From positions 62,001 through 126,000 of the forward strand of contig JBIKLF010000003.1 in NCBI GenBank assembly GCA_044359955.1: a DNA stretch of 64,000 nucleotides, written 5' to 3'. A model generated the notes under the pieces. That model was not told where the DNA came from. It made no database searches and saw nothing but the letters and a program-made list of their open reading frames with translations. The translations under genes were made by a program, and so were the position numbers. The stretch's first letter is position 1. The number at the start of each line of letters is the position of its first letter. Shown here piece after piece: positions 26,212 to 34,512 of the stretch. This stretch comes from JACTMZ01 sp044359955. GTDB lineage: Bacteria; Verrucomicrobiota; Verrucomicrobiia; Chthoniobacterales; JACTMZ01.

Positions 26212-26474
26212 CAGTTACTCCCAGCACACACCCGCCAACGCGCGGGTTCAGGGACTATGGTTCGAGCGGTAGGGCTGGGCCTCCGGACCAGCCGTGTCGA
26301 ATCGCAGAGAAGGTTCGCGGTCGGCCCGGGGGTCCGACCCTATTCCCGGGGCCGAAGGACAAAGTCCCAATGCGATGGGCCTTTGGTATAAGACCGGCGC
26401 CTCCAAGGTGGATCGCGCCGTCCCGGCGCGATAATCATCGGAGTAATCGCGTTAAGGATATCGCGATCCACCTT
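26212..26474. repeat. Chain of hairpins, possible structured RNA or MITE remnant
   Basis: Four successive inverted repeats. ACCCGC/GCGGGT lies at about 26229-26248. GGCTGG/CCAGCC flanks a 9-nt loop near 26273-26293. GGTCGG/CCGACC is at about 26319-26339. A perfect 13-bp pair is formed by 26405-26417 with 26462-26474 and encloses an inner CGCGAT/ATCGCG pair (26427-26432, 26446-26451). The first 50 bp recur at 57368-57417. Confidence 0.5.
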
Positions 26475-26650
26475 TGCTCTTGCGGGGCTTGGAAGGCTTG
26501 TCGCGTGACGGGAGGGGACACGGCCGCTCGCATTGTCTGCGAGGAGCGTGAGTGGCAAGAAGTAGCCTGACTCCAGCTGGAACGACACAGAAGCCGCGGC
26601 CATGGACGGGCTGTGGGAAAAGGAAATGTCTTTCGATATTCGTTTAGGGG

Positions 26651-26714
26651 GTAGGGACGAGCGGCTCGCTCGTCCGATTCCCAACCAACGGACGCGCGGG
26701 CCGCGCGTCCCTAC
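26651..26714 (-). repeat. BIME copy 1 (REP plus inverted REP)
   Basis: Starts GTAG and ends CTAC. It holds two perfect 9-bp hairpins, GGACGAGCG-GCT-CGCTCGTCC and GGACGCGCG-GGC-CGCGCGTCC, separated by a 14-nt linker. It is inverted relative to the copies at 42958, 50525 and 53984. Confidence 0.8.
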
Positions 26715-26955
26715 CTCAGCCGGAACAATGCATTTGAACCACAGCGGAAGCTTGGCAACACGGGCCCAAGGCAAATGGTTTCCAGAGGAATGGCGCTCAA
26801 TGACTGGCCTCAAGATCCACTCACCAAATCGTGAGATATCTGCCCGTAAACCCTCTGTCTCCCGACCCTCTGTGATCAGTGCCATTTGCCCAGAGGCTGC
26901 GTCGCCAAGCCTCCGCTGTGCTGTCGGTGGTTAAATTTCTCTGCAATGCTACGGC

Positions 26956-27966
26956 TCAGCTCTCCTTCTTCTCGAGGTGCCCGCCGAACTGATAACGCAT
27001 GGCGGAGCACACCTTGTCCGAGAAGGCCGTCTCCTGCGAACGGAAGCGCGCGTAAAGCGACGCGCTGAGCACGTCGGCGGGAACGCCCTCCTCGATCGCG
27101 GCCATGACCGTCCAGCGGCCTTCGCCCGAATCCGAAACCCGGCCGGAAAAGGATTTCAACTCCGGATCCTCCACCATGGAAATGGCGATCAGATCGAGGA
27201 GCCAACTTTGCACCACGCTGCCGCGGCGCCAGAGTTCGGCGATTTCCCCGACCGGCAGATGGTAGTCGAGGTCATTGCCCATCCGCGGGGCCGTTTCGGC
27301 GTCATGGCTGACCGGACGCGAATCGACGTCCGCATTCTTGAGGATGTCGAAGCCCTCGGCCAAGGCCGCCATCATGCCGTATTCCACGCCATTATGGACC
27401 ATCTTGACGAAGTGACCGGCGCCGACCGCGCCGCAATGGAGGTAGCCGTCTTCCGACGTGCCGCCGGCTTTTTCCCGTCCCGGCGTGCGGGGCAGGTCGC
27501 CGCGCCCGGGCGCGATCGTCTTGAAGATCGGGTCGAGGTGCTGCACGGGACCCTTCTCGCCCCCGATCATCAGACAGTAGCCGCGCTCGAGTCCCCATAC
27601 GCCGCCGCTCGTGCCGCAGTCGATGTAGTGGATGCCTTGCGGCGCGAGTTCTTTGGCGCGGCGGCGGTCGTCGCGGAAATAGGAATTTCCGCCATCGATG
27701 ATGATGTCATCTTTCCCGAAGTGCGGAACGAGGTCTTTGATCACGCGGTCGGTGACCGCGGCGGGGACCATGACCCACGCGGCGCGCGGTTTCTCCAGCT
27801 TGGCCGCGAATTCCTCGAGCGAACCGGCGCCGGTCGCGCCGGCCTTGACCAGTTCCGCCACGGCGTCCGGGTGAGTGTCATAGACCACGCAAGTGTGTCC
27901 GTTTTTCATCAGGCGGCGCACGATATTGGCGCCCATCCTGCCGAGTCCGATCATTCCGAGTTGCAT
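26956..27966 (-). CDS. gnd: 6-phosphogluconate dehydrogenase, decarboxylating (short form)
   Basis: A 336-aa enzyme of the short Gnd/YqeC type. The N-terminal Rossmann motif is MIGLGRMGANIVRRL. Substrate-binding signatures are IHYIDCGTSGGVWGLERGY and GHFVKMVHNGVEYGMMAAL, with Lys-Met-Val-His-Asn in the active site. It converts 6-phosphogluconate to ribulose 5-phosphate and CO2; short forms often prefer NAD. It lies 5 bp downstream of the fructose-bisphosphate aldolase gene, so the two form a central-carbon operon. Confidence 0.94.
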   Translation of the reverse strand: MQLGMIGLGRMGANIVRRLMKNGHTCVVYDTHPDAVAELVKAGATGAGSLEEFAAKLEKPRAAWVMVPAAVTDRVIKDLVPHFGKDDIIIDGGNSYFRDDRRRAKELAPQGIHYIDCGTSGGVWGLERGYCLMIGGEKGPVQHLDPIFKTIAPGRGDLPRTPGREKAGGTSEDGYLHCGAVGAGHFVKMVHNGVEYGMMAALAEGFDILKNADVDSRPVSHDAETAPRMGNDLDYHLPVGEIAELWRRGSVVQSWLLDLIAISMVEDPELKSFSGRVSDSGEGRWTVMAAIEEGVPADVLSASLYARFRSQETAFSDKVCSAMRYQFGGHLEKKES

Positions 27967-27971
27967 AAGCT

Positions 27972-28895
27972 TCAGTTCTTGGGGGCGGCGTAGATGTCCA
28001 TGATTTCGCGCAGGAGTTTGAGTCCGTCCTTTTGCGGACGTTGGAAAGAATTGCGGCCGATGATCGAGCCAAAGCCGCCGCCGTCGCGGATGGCGTGGAC
28101 CGATTCAAGGAGGGTGGCGTCGGACTCGCTCGGGCCTCCCGAGAAGATGAGAATACGGCGTCCGTCGAAGGCGCATTGCACGCAGTGGCGGACGCGTTCG
28201 GTCAGGGTCTTGATCGGGACTTTTTCCGCCTCGTAGACTTTTTTCGCGGCGGGTTGTTCGAGGTGGTCGGCGGGGAGCTTGATTTTGACGATGTGGGCGC
28301 CGAGTTGGCACGCGATGTGGGCAGCGTAGCCATCGACATCCATGGCGGTTTCGCCGGCCGGGCTCAGGCTCGTGCCGCGCGGATAAGACCAGACGATGAC
28401 GACCAGCCCCGCTTGCTTTGCCTCGTGGGCGAATTCGGCGAGCTGCTCATACATTTCCAAGCGCAGGCTGGAACCGGGGTAAATGGTGAAGCCGACGGCC
28501 GAGCAACCAAGACGCAGGGCGTCATCGATCGTCCCGGTGCGGGCCGAGATGGGGTCCTTTTCGTCGGCCGTCATGTCTTTGCTGTTGAGCTTGAGGATGA
28601 GCGGGATGTCGCCGGCAAATTCCCGGGCGCCGGCCTCGAGGAAGCCGAGCGGGGCGGCATAAGCATTGCAGCCCGCGGCGATGGCCAACTCGAAGTGGTA
28701 GAGCGGACTGTAGCCGGCCGGATTCATGGCAAAGCTGCGGGCCGGACCGTGCTCGAAGCCTTGGTCAACGGGCAGAATCACCATCTTGCCCGTGCCCCCG
28801 AGCGTGCCGTGGTTGAGAAGGCGGGCCAAGTTGGTCAGGGTGCCGGGGTTGTCGGCGCCATACCAGGAGAGGATGTTTTTGACTTGTGCGGTCAT
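27972..28895 (-). CDS. fbaB: Class I fructose-bisphosphate aldolase (DhnA/FbaB type)
   Basis: A 307-aa enzyme from MTAQVKNILSWYGADNPGTL. The DhnA-type core includes MVILPVDQGFEHGPARSF, the YPRGTSLSP loop, the Schiff-base strand GAHIVKIKLPAD with the catalytic Lys, and phosphate-binding GGFGSIIGRNSFQR near the end. It splits fructose 1,6-bisphosphate to DHAP and glyceraldehyde 3-phosphate without metal. It is first gene of the fbaB-gnd pair. An ATG four codons earlier is possible. Confidence 0.93.
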   Translation of the reverse strand: MTAQVKNILSWYGADNPGTLTNLARLLNHGTLGGTGKMVILPVDQGFEHGPARSFAMNPAGYSPLYHFELAIAAGCNAYAAPLGFLEAGAREFAGDIPLILKLNSKDMTADEKDPISARTGTIDDALRLGCSAVGFTIYPGSSLRLEMYEQLAEFAHEAKQAGLVVIVWSYPRGTSLSPAGETAMDVDGYAAHIACQLGAHIVKIKLPADHLEQPAAKKVYEAEKVPIKTLTERVRHCVQCAFDGRRILIFSGGPSESDATLLESVHAIRDGGGFGSIIGRNSFQRPQKDGLKLLREIMDIYAAPKN

Positions 28896-28979
28896 GCTTG
28901 GAGTCAAACCCGAAACCGGGTCAGGACAAAGCGTAAAAGGCCAAGCGGCGGCCCGGGTGTGGCCACCTGCGCGATTCGA

Positions 28980-31331
28980 TCAGGCCGTCCACAGGATGCC
29001 GGCGGACTCGATGCGCAGGGTGGCGGGAAGAAGTTTCAGGCGGAGGATTTCCGGCGTGGAGACCAACGTGGAGGGCGAGGGGATCTCGGCGGTCTTCGCT
29101 TCCAGCTCGGCTTCGAGTTCCGCCGCGGCCGCTTCGGACGCGGCCAGTTTTTCTTCCGCCGTGCCGACCTCGGCGGTCTCCTTCATGGCGCGCGTGGCCC
29201 CGCGGGCGGCCGTGCCGGCGCGGGTCACGTGGCCGAGCCCGGAAGCCCGTTTGCCGAAGAGCGCCCCGAGCACGGAGGTGCCCACGCTGATGGCGGTTTG
29301 CACCTGGGCGGAACGGGCCTGCGATTTCTGGAGGGCCACGGCTTCGCGGGCGCGGTTCACTTTGTCGGCGGCCGTGCGCAATTTCGTTTCGAATTTCTGC
29401 CGCATCATGCGCACGGCTTCATCGCGTTGCTCGCGGGCCGCCTGCTCCAGACGCAGACGGAATTCCCCATCACTTTCGAAAGGTGCGCCGGTGATTTTCC
29501 CGTCGCGAAGGACGGAGATCTCCAGGTTCTCGCCCAGTTGCTGTCGTGCCTCGATCTGCCAGGCTTGCTGTGGTGCCGCTTGCAGGGCGGCGGGAGGAAC
29601 GGTCACGAAGGCCGAACCGCTGTGTGCCACCGGCGGGTGCGCCTGATGCGTCGCGCCGGCCACGCTGGCGTGCTTCCAGACCGGTTGGCCGTCGGGACCG
29701 AATGGAACGCTGACCAACACCTCGGCGGGCGCCTCGGCCGCCGGACGACGGGACGCGAAAGCAGCCCGGACGCGCAGACCGAGCGAGGGATGGAGCACGT
29801 GTCCGGCCTCAGGCAGCACGAGTTGCCACACGCCGGGCTCTGCCGCGGGAGGTTCGGGCGAGGTCGCCGCAGTGCCGGCGGCAGGCGCCGGCGGTAAAGC
29901 GACGGGCGGCGGGGCGGGACGCTCGGTCTGGTCCATGAGAACCCGGATTTGTTCCCGGGTGAGGGGCCCGCGGAGATAGCTCATGGTCCAGCGGGTGGTG
30001 AAAAGTTTGGGTTCCGCCTCGTGCACGCTATTGAGGAGGAAAACGCGTTTGCCGAGGGCGTTGAGCAAATCGTTGAGTTTGGCGCGGTCCGCCCCGCGGC
30101 CTGCGCTGGCACTTTCCAGGCCCTCGAGAACGCGCTGCTTGTCGCGGTCGGTCTGCAACCGGCCGATGAACCACGTGCCGCAGTTGGCCAGTGCTTTGTA
30201 GTCGAGGTCGGCGGGGTTTTGCGTGGCGACGAGCAGACCGAGGCCGAAGGCGCGGGCCTGCTTGAGGAGAAGCAGCAGCGGACCCTTGGACGGCGGGTTG
30301 GCCACCGGCGGGAGGTAGCCGTAGATCTCGTCCAGGTAGAGCAGCGCGCGCAGCGACGGTGTGCCGGGTTGGCGGCGCATCCAGGAAATGACCTCCTCGA
30401 GCAGGGTGGTGACAAAAAACATGCGCTCGGGGTCGGAGAGATGCGCGATGCTGAGCACGGCCAGACGCGGTTTTCCTTCCGGCGTGTGGAGGAGGCGGGC
30501 AATGTCCAGCGGCTCGCCCTCGCGCCACGTGGCGAAGCCGGGCGAGGCGAGTAGATTGTTCAGGGCCATGACGAGCGCGCGGCGCTGACGCGCGGGGAAA
30601 AAATCCTCGACCGAGAGCACGCCGATTTTGTCGAACGGCGGCTCTTGCACCGCGGCAATGAGGCCGGCGAGGTCGGGGGACTGTCCGCTTTTCCACGCCT
30701 GTTGAAGAATAGCGGAGAGCAAACTGAATTCGCGGCTCTGCAGCGGGTCGGCATCAATGCCGAGGAGTCCGAGCAGGCCGGCCGTCGTGCTCTGGACCCG
30801 CTCGGCGAGCAGTTCGGTGTCGCCGGCGACCTCGGCGGACGGCGCTTCGAACGAGCGCAGAATGGAGAGCGGGATCCCCGCGTTGCTGCCCGGCGTGTAG
30901 ATGGCGATCTCGCACTTCTCGCGCAGGGCTGCAATGCGCTCTGGAGTCTGACCCCATTGCGCGAGGCCGTCCTTCCATTTTTCCGCCTCGGCCGCCGCGA
31001 ACTCGGCCAGCGAGACGCCCGCCTTGCGGGCATCTTCCTCGTTGACCCACGGCAAAAAGTCGTCGCCCGACATGTTCGGGAAAGTGAGCAGGAGATTTCC
31101 CAGGTCGCCCTTCGGGTCGATCATGAGCGCCGGAATGCCATCCATGGCCGCTTCCTCGAGCAACGCCAGGCACAGACCCGTCTTGCCACTGCCGGTCATG
31201 CCAACGCACACGCCGTGGGTGGTCAGGTTGCGCGAATCGTAAAGCAGCGGCGTGTCGCTGGTCTGGCCGTCCACGCTGACTTCGCGGCCGAGGTAAAAAA
31301 GTCCGAGTTTTTCGTAAAGGTCGGGAGACAT
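28980..31331 (-). CDS. HerA-like/DUF853-type ATPase
   Basis: A 783-aa cytosolic protein of the HerA/FtsK-like ATPase group. Walker A is GMTGSGKTG at 44-52. ALMIDPKGDLGNLLLTFP follows, and Walker B lies in ALLYLDEIYGYLPPV. A sensor-like LLVATQNPADLDYKALANCG block and Arg-rich finger precede a Pro/Ala linker. The C-terminal 250 residues include a predicted long coiled coil (REQRDEAVRMMRQKFETKLR and following) and end in a compact beta-region. Relatives pump DNA or remodel nucleoprotein; the exact role is unknown. It is a single gene with no nuclease (NurA) neighbour. Confidence 0.85.
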   Translation of the reverse strand: MSPDLYEKLGLFYLGREVSVDGQTSDTPLLYDSRNLTTHGVCVGMTGSGKTGLCLALLEEAAMDGIPALMIDPKGDLGNLLLTFPNMSGDDFLPWVNEEDARKAGVSLAEFAAAEAEKWKDGLAQWGQTPERIAALREKCEIAIYTPGSNAGIPLSILRSFEAPSAEVAGDTELLAERVQSTTAGLLGLLGIDADPLQSREFSLLSAILQQAWKSGQSPDLAGLIAAVQEPPFDKIGVLSVEDFFPARQRRALVMALNNLLASPGFATWREGEPLDIARLLHTPEGKPRLAVLSIAHLSDPERMFFVTTLLEEVISWMRRQPGTPSLRALLYLDEIYGYLPPVANPPSKGPLLLLLKQARAFGLGLLVATQNPADLDYKALANCGTWFIGRLQTDRDKQRVLEGLESASAGRGADRAKLNDLLNALGKRVFLLNSVHEAEPKLFTTRWTMSYLRGPLTREQIRVLMDQTERPAPPPVALPPAPAAGTAATSPEPPAAEPGVWQLVLPEAGHVLHPSLGLRVRAAFASRRPAAEAPAEVLVSVPFGPDGQPVWKHASVAGATHQAHPPVAHSGSAFVTVPPAALQAAPQQAWQIEARQQLGENLEISVLRDGKITGAPFESDGEFRLRLEQAAREQRDEAVRMMRQKFETKLRTAADKVNRAREAVALQKSQARSAQVQTAISVGTSVLGALFGKRASGLGHVTRAGTAARGATRAMKETAEVGTAEEKLAASEAAAAELEAELEAKTAEIPSPSTLVSTPEILRLKLLPATLRIESAGILWTA

Positions 31332-31347
31332 GCTTGGATGATAAGTG

Positions 31348-31382
31348 TGACGAGGGGCGTGTGACGAGTGGCGAGTTGCTGG
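31348..31382 (+). repeat. Heptamer array (TGANNNN type)
   Basis: Five consecutive 7-mers: TGACGAG, GGGCGTG, TGACGAG, TGGCGAG, TTGCTGG. It begins 17 bp upstream of the HerA-like gene start. Confidence 0.65.
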
Positions 31383-31774
31383 CGCGGTCAGGACATAGGT
31401 AACACTTTAGCCTGGGCCAGGCGTTGAGAGCCGGAAAAAAGCGGAGACGGAAGGAGGCAATTTATGGTTGATCGCCGCAGTCTGCCCGGAGGACTCCGGC
31501 TCTCGTCGCTCAACTTTCAACTACGGATTTCGGATAAAGTAGAGGCGTCGTCCCCGCCGCTTCTACTTTTCCAAGCTGCGGCGGCGAGCGGTTCATCAAA
31601 TGGTGATCGCGTGTCTCCGCGGAAGTTCGCTGACCCTCGCTTCATGCACTGCTTTCCACTGCATTGTTACGGCTCAGGCCGATGGCCTTGAGGAACACGC
31701 CTGACGCGTCCCGAGTTGCTCGGTGCAGGGCGTCGGTAGGGTTAGTCAGGGGCAACTCCTAACCTTCACAACAT

Positions 31775-31818
31775 ACGCTGACACATGGACATTTGGCAAA
31801 ATGTCCATGTGTCAGCGT
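31775..31818. repeat. Perfect 20-bp-arm hairpin
   Basis: Arms 31775-31794 and 31799-31818 are exact reverse complements (arm begins ACGCTGACACATGG) around a GGCA loop. It lies about 85-120 bp upstream of the exo/endonuclease-family gene. Confidence 0.85.
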
Positions 31819-31901
31819 GAGAATGAGGGTGAAGCTTGGGGGGGCGGGCGTAGACCGGGGAGGACTGGGCGGGTGGCGACGGGAGAGTTGCGCGTGAGCT
31901 T

Positions 31902-33335
31902 GTGGGATTGACCCGGTTTATCGGTTTCGGAAGAGTGGTGGGGGTTTCGGCACCCTCCTTTGCGTTGAATAAGCTTCTCCTTTTGCTGGTTCTCCTCGGT
32001 CTGGGGTATTTGGGTTATGAGTATTACCAGCGGATGACACCGCCGGAGCCTGCGCCGGTCGAGCCGACGCCAGTCCCGACGCCGACCCCCGAGCCGACGC
32101 CGGAGCCCCGGGCGCGCTTCGCACCCGAGGGGATTCTTTATGTGGTCAAACGCTTCAGTGTGCCGCACGACGAAGGCGTGCGCGGTTTTTCGCCCGGGAT
32201 GGAAGTCAACCTTTTGCGTCAAGAGGAGGGCTACGATGTCGTGACCGACGGCGTTGTCGAAGCGCGGCGTCCACGGAGTTGGTTCACGCGGGACATCCAG
32301 CTGGCCGAGGAACTGCGTGCGCAGAAAGCGCTGACCGACCAGCAGATCGCCCAACGCCAGGGCGCGGAGCGCGAGGCTTATGACAAAGCGGCCCGCGAGC
32401 GGGCGGCGCGCTGGGAAAAAGTGCTCTTGTCCGTGGAGGCCAACCGCCGTGCCGCGGGGGATACCGCCGAACAGGCGGCCGTGAGCAGCCCGGGTCTCAA
32501 ACCCCTGCGTCTCGGGGCATGGAATCTCGAATATTTGGGCAGCCGCAGCGATCCGCCGCGCACCGATGAAGACATGCAGGCCATAGCCGATTACATCCGC
32601 GATCTTGGCGTGCAAGTGCTGGCGGTGTGCGAGATCAACGGCGAGAAGCCCCTCAAAGATTTGGTCAAACGCATCGGCCCGGATTGGAAATTCGTCCTCG
32701 GCACGAGCGGTCGTCTCGGCCAAGAGGGGCAAGTCGCGCCCGGTATCCTGTGGGACGACTCGCGCGTCGAAATGCTCGGTGCAGGGGAATTGTCCGAGTT
32801 GGCCACCCGCGTGTCCTCCGGCCTCGTGTTCCATCGCCAACCGGTCGTGGGAGCGTTCCGCGACCGGGCGGGCGGCCCGGACTTCCGGGTTGTCTCCGTG
32901 CATTTCAAAGCGGGGCGGACCCCGGAGGATTTCGAGCGCCGCGAGGCCGAGGCCCGGGCGCTCAGCGGTTATCTGCAAAAGCTCGTCGCCGACTCCGGCG
33001 AGGACAACGACATCGTGGTCATGGGTGACTTCAATCACGACCCATCAGCCGCCGAGTCCGGGGCCTGGAAAGAAAAAGCTTTCGCCAAATTCCTCACCGG
33101 TCGCGGCCGCAGCATCATCCATTTCGACCGCCAGATCGACCACGCCGTCCCGCTCGGGACGTTCGAGGAAGTGAAGGAAGCCAGCTTCACGGTCCACAAC
33201 AAAGAGGGTTTGCGGGACCCCAAGAAGTGGCGCAACACCTACTCCGACCACTTCGCGGTGACGGTCGATTTGGAAGCTGTTCCGGATGACGACCCGGCGG
33301 CCAGACTGAGCCCCGTGGGTCAGCGCCTGCGTTAG
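31902..33335 (+). CDS. Membrane-anchored endonuclease/exonuclease/phosphatase (EEP) family protein
   Basis: A 477-aa protein. An N-terminal transmembrane helix (LNKLLLLLVLLGLGYLGYEY) precedes a Pro-rich spacer of PEP/TPTP repeats, a small beta/coiled-coil segment (to about residue 190) and a C-terminal EEP domain. EEP motifs are LGAWNLEYLG (metal Asn), VCEINGEKPL (metal Glu), VSVHFKAGR, VVMGDFNHDP and the terminal SDHFAVTVD (catalytic Asp-His). Members cleave DNA, RNA or phospho-lipids; the likely extracytoplasmic location suggests an external substrate. The GTG at 31902 and GTGs at 31935/31938 are all possible starts. Confidence 0.8.
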   Translation: MGLTRFIGFGRVVGVSAPSFALNKLLLLLVLLGLGYLGYEYYQRMTPPEPAPVEPTPVPTPTPEPTPEPRARFAPEGILYVVKRFSVPHDEGVRGFSPGMEVNLLRQEEGYDVVTDGVVEARRPRSWFTRDIQLAEELRAQKALTDQQIAQRQGAEREAYDKAARERAARWEKVLLSVEANRRAAGDTAEQAAVSSPGLKPLRLGAWNLEYLGSRSDPPRTDEDMQAIADYIRDLGVQVLAVCEINGEKPLKDLVKRIGPDWKFVLGTSGRLGQEGQVAPGILWDDSRVEMLGAGELSELATRVSSGLVFHRQPVVGAFRDRAGGPDFRVVSVHFKAGRTPEDFERREAEARALSGYLQKLVADSGEDNDIVVMGDFNHDPSAAESGAWKEKAFAKFLTGRGRSIIHFDRQIDHAVPLGTFEEVKEASFTVHNKEGLRDPKKWRNTYSDHFAVTVDLEAVPDDDPAARLSPVGQRLR

Positions 33336-33617
33336 AAGCGTCCGGAGGGCGCAGTGTTCAGTATCGGTTGACTTGCAGTCCGTCTCGCATTGCTCGGCTG
33401 GCAGTTTTCAGTGTTCAGTCTTCACCAATCACTCAACCTTCAACTCTCATCTCGAAGAGCCGAGCGAAGCGGTCAAATAACGCGGATGAGGTTGGGGCGG
33501 CTGCGCCGACCCAGCGCTCGCGGAGTCTGGCTCTGAGCAACGAATTGTTTCCCGCGGGGGTCACACCGCGGGAAACCATCTTCTGATATCTTCTTCCATC
33601 GGTGGCTAATGTTTGGA
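33336..33617 (+). repeat. Composite repeat ending in hairpin-plus-tail element, copy 1
   Basis: Modules in order: a GCAGTGTTCAGT start; a TCANNNN heptamer array with TCA at 33408, 33415, 33422, 33429, then 33433, 33440, 33447; a 40-bp module (33482-33525) shared with 50305-50347; and the hairpin element 33532-33617. The hairpin has an 11-bp stem, 33547-33557 with 33566-33576, and an 8-nt loop. Confidence 0.75.
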
Positions 33618-33659
33618 CGACCTACCTCGCCAAGCCTCGGTCCGCAAACCCGGCTGTGT

Positions 33660-33785
33660 CTAAATAATGCAGTAGATTTCGCGGCGCTGGCCGATATCGG
33701 CAACCAAGATCAGCAGGCGATCGTCACCGGGCAACTCGAGACAGATCAACGGGAACGGCTCAAAAAATCCGCTGCTTTCAGCCGC
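33660..33785 (-). pseudogene. C-terminal remnant of a RelE/ParE-like toxin
   Basis: The minus strand reads about 40 codons without a start: FFEPFPLICLELPGDDRLL, then ILVADIGQRREIYCII and a stop at 33662-33660. The DDRLLILVADIGQRREIY pattern resembles the C-terminal strand and tail of RelE-type toxins. It lies directly after the stop of the DUF6516-like gene, in another frame. Confidence 0.4.
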
Positions 33786-34125
33786 TTGTTCCGATTCGTT
33801 TTTCAATCTCGGCCAAAACTTCGCGCAGGGAAACGGGAAGGCTCATCTTTACCGTATCGCCCTCGTGCACGTGGTAGGGGAAAGTCTCGAGACCGCGGTG
33901 GTGCGGGGCGTCATCCCAGCGGACAATCAACGCGCCTGCCGCTGTCTGCCAGTGGAAGGAATAGTGTCTCTCTTCAGGGTTGAAGAATTCACGCGCGTGC
34001 AATAACGAACCATCTTTCAGCGTCACGGCAACGCGGTAGTAATAGCCGCTGGCCCATTCCCGGAATTCGGCAACCTCGAATTCTCGGACGACAGGGCTGG
34101 TCTCAAGCCAGTGAAAAATCCCCAT
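33778..34125 (-). CDS. DUF6516/TumE-like putative toxin
   Basis: A 115-aa protein from MGIFHWLETSPVVREFEVAE. The pattern of a short domain with YRVAVTLKDGSLLHAREFFN, HYSFHWQ, LIVRWDDAPHH and TFPYHVHEGDTV matches the DUF6516 family, in which TumE was described as a toxin. The histidines in WDDAPHHRGLETFPYHVH are the conspicuous conserved residues. The start lies 23 bp inside the upstream gene, the usual arrangement for a toxin translated after its antitoxin. An earlier in-frame Met at 34161 is possible. A RelE-like remnant follows it. Confidence 0.55.
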   Translation of the reverse strand: MGIFHWLETSPVVREFEVAEFREWASGYYYRVAVTLKDGSLLHAREFFNPEERHYSFHWQTAAGALIVRWDDAPHHRGLETFPYHVHEGDTVKMSLPVSLREVLAEIEKRIGTSG

Positions 34126-34369
34126 GGCGGATCCCGTTGATCTCGCTTTCCACCGCCTCAAGGGCCGCTGTCAGACCGCGGTGCTCAAGCCACGCATCGT
34201 AGAGAGCGGTGTCCTCGGCCTCGCTCGCGCCTAATTCTTGCCACGAAGAGGTAAGCGCTTGGCCGTGCGCCCGTCGCAGCACGCTCATGGCCTCGGTCAG
34301 CCGGTGGCGGTCGGCCAGGAGGGACAAAAGAACTCCCCCGACCACCCGGTTTTTATCCAACGTGATCAC
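34103..34369 (-). CDS. Putative antitoxin partner of the DUF6516-like gene
   Basis: An 88-aa, mostly helical acidic protein (MITLDKNRVVGGVLLSLLAD...). No recognised DNA-binding motif. It immediately precedes and overlaps the DUF6516-like gene, with the size and order expected for an antitoxin, which is the only basis for the call. Confidence 0.4.
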   Translation of the reverse strand: MITLDKNRVVGGVLLSLLADRHRLTEAMSVLRRAHGQALTSSWQELGASEAEDTALYDAWLEHRGLTAALEAVESEINGIRHGDFSLA

Positions 34370-34423
34370 AAAGAAGCCATACGTTGCTTTTGCCTTTCTG
34401 GCAAGGAGGTGGGACGAGAAGGA

Positions 34424-34451
34424 TGAAGTTTGAAGGATGAAGGATGAGGGA
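34424..34451 (+). repeat. Heptamer array (TGANNNN type)
   Basis: TGA words at exactly 34424, 34431, 34438 and 34445 (TGAAGTT, TGAAGGA, TGAAGGA, TGAGGGA). The same unit recurs at 44701 and 50015. Confidence 0.85.
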
Positions 34452-34512
34452 AAACCGGAGACCTTGAGAGCGGAGACCGAAAAGGTAAGGAAAAAGGATG
34501 AAGTTAATTAAA

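Larger units (their letters stand above)
26021..26955. other. Gene-free repeat-rich interval
   Basis: No convincing coding frame. The interval holds a palindrome-rich stretch (26075-26200), a chain of hairpins (26212-26474) and a BIME (26651-26714). The BIME is flanked by sequence shared with other copies: a module around 26577-26650 recurs inverted at 43020-43070 and in the same orientation at 45730-45800. Confidence 0.6.
31332..31901. other. Gene-free interval with repeats
   Basis: 570 bp without a supported gene. It contains a heptamer array (31348-31382), a shorter TCA-type run near 31499-31525 and a perfect 20-bp-arm hairpin (31775-31818). Confidence 0.6.

Noticed and set aside
26020..26360. 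SRP RNA, 6S RNA or tmRNA in the hairpin-rich gap
   Set aside because: No conserved core of any of these RNAs (SRP domain IV loop, tmRNA tRNA-like ends) could be recognised.
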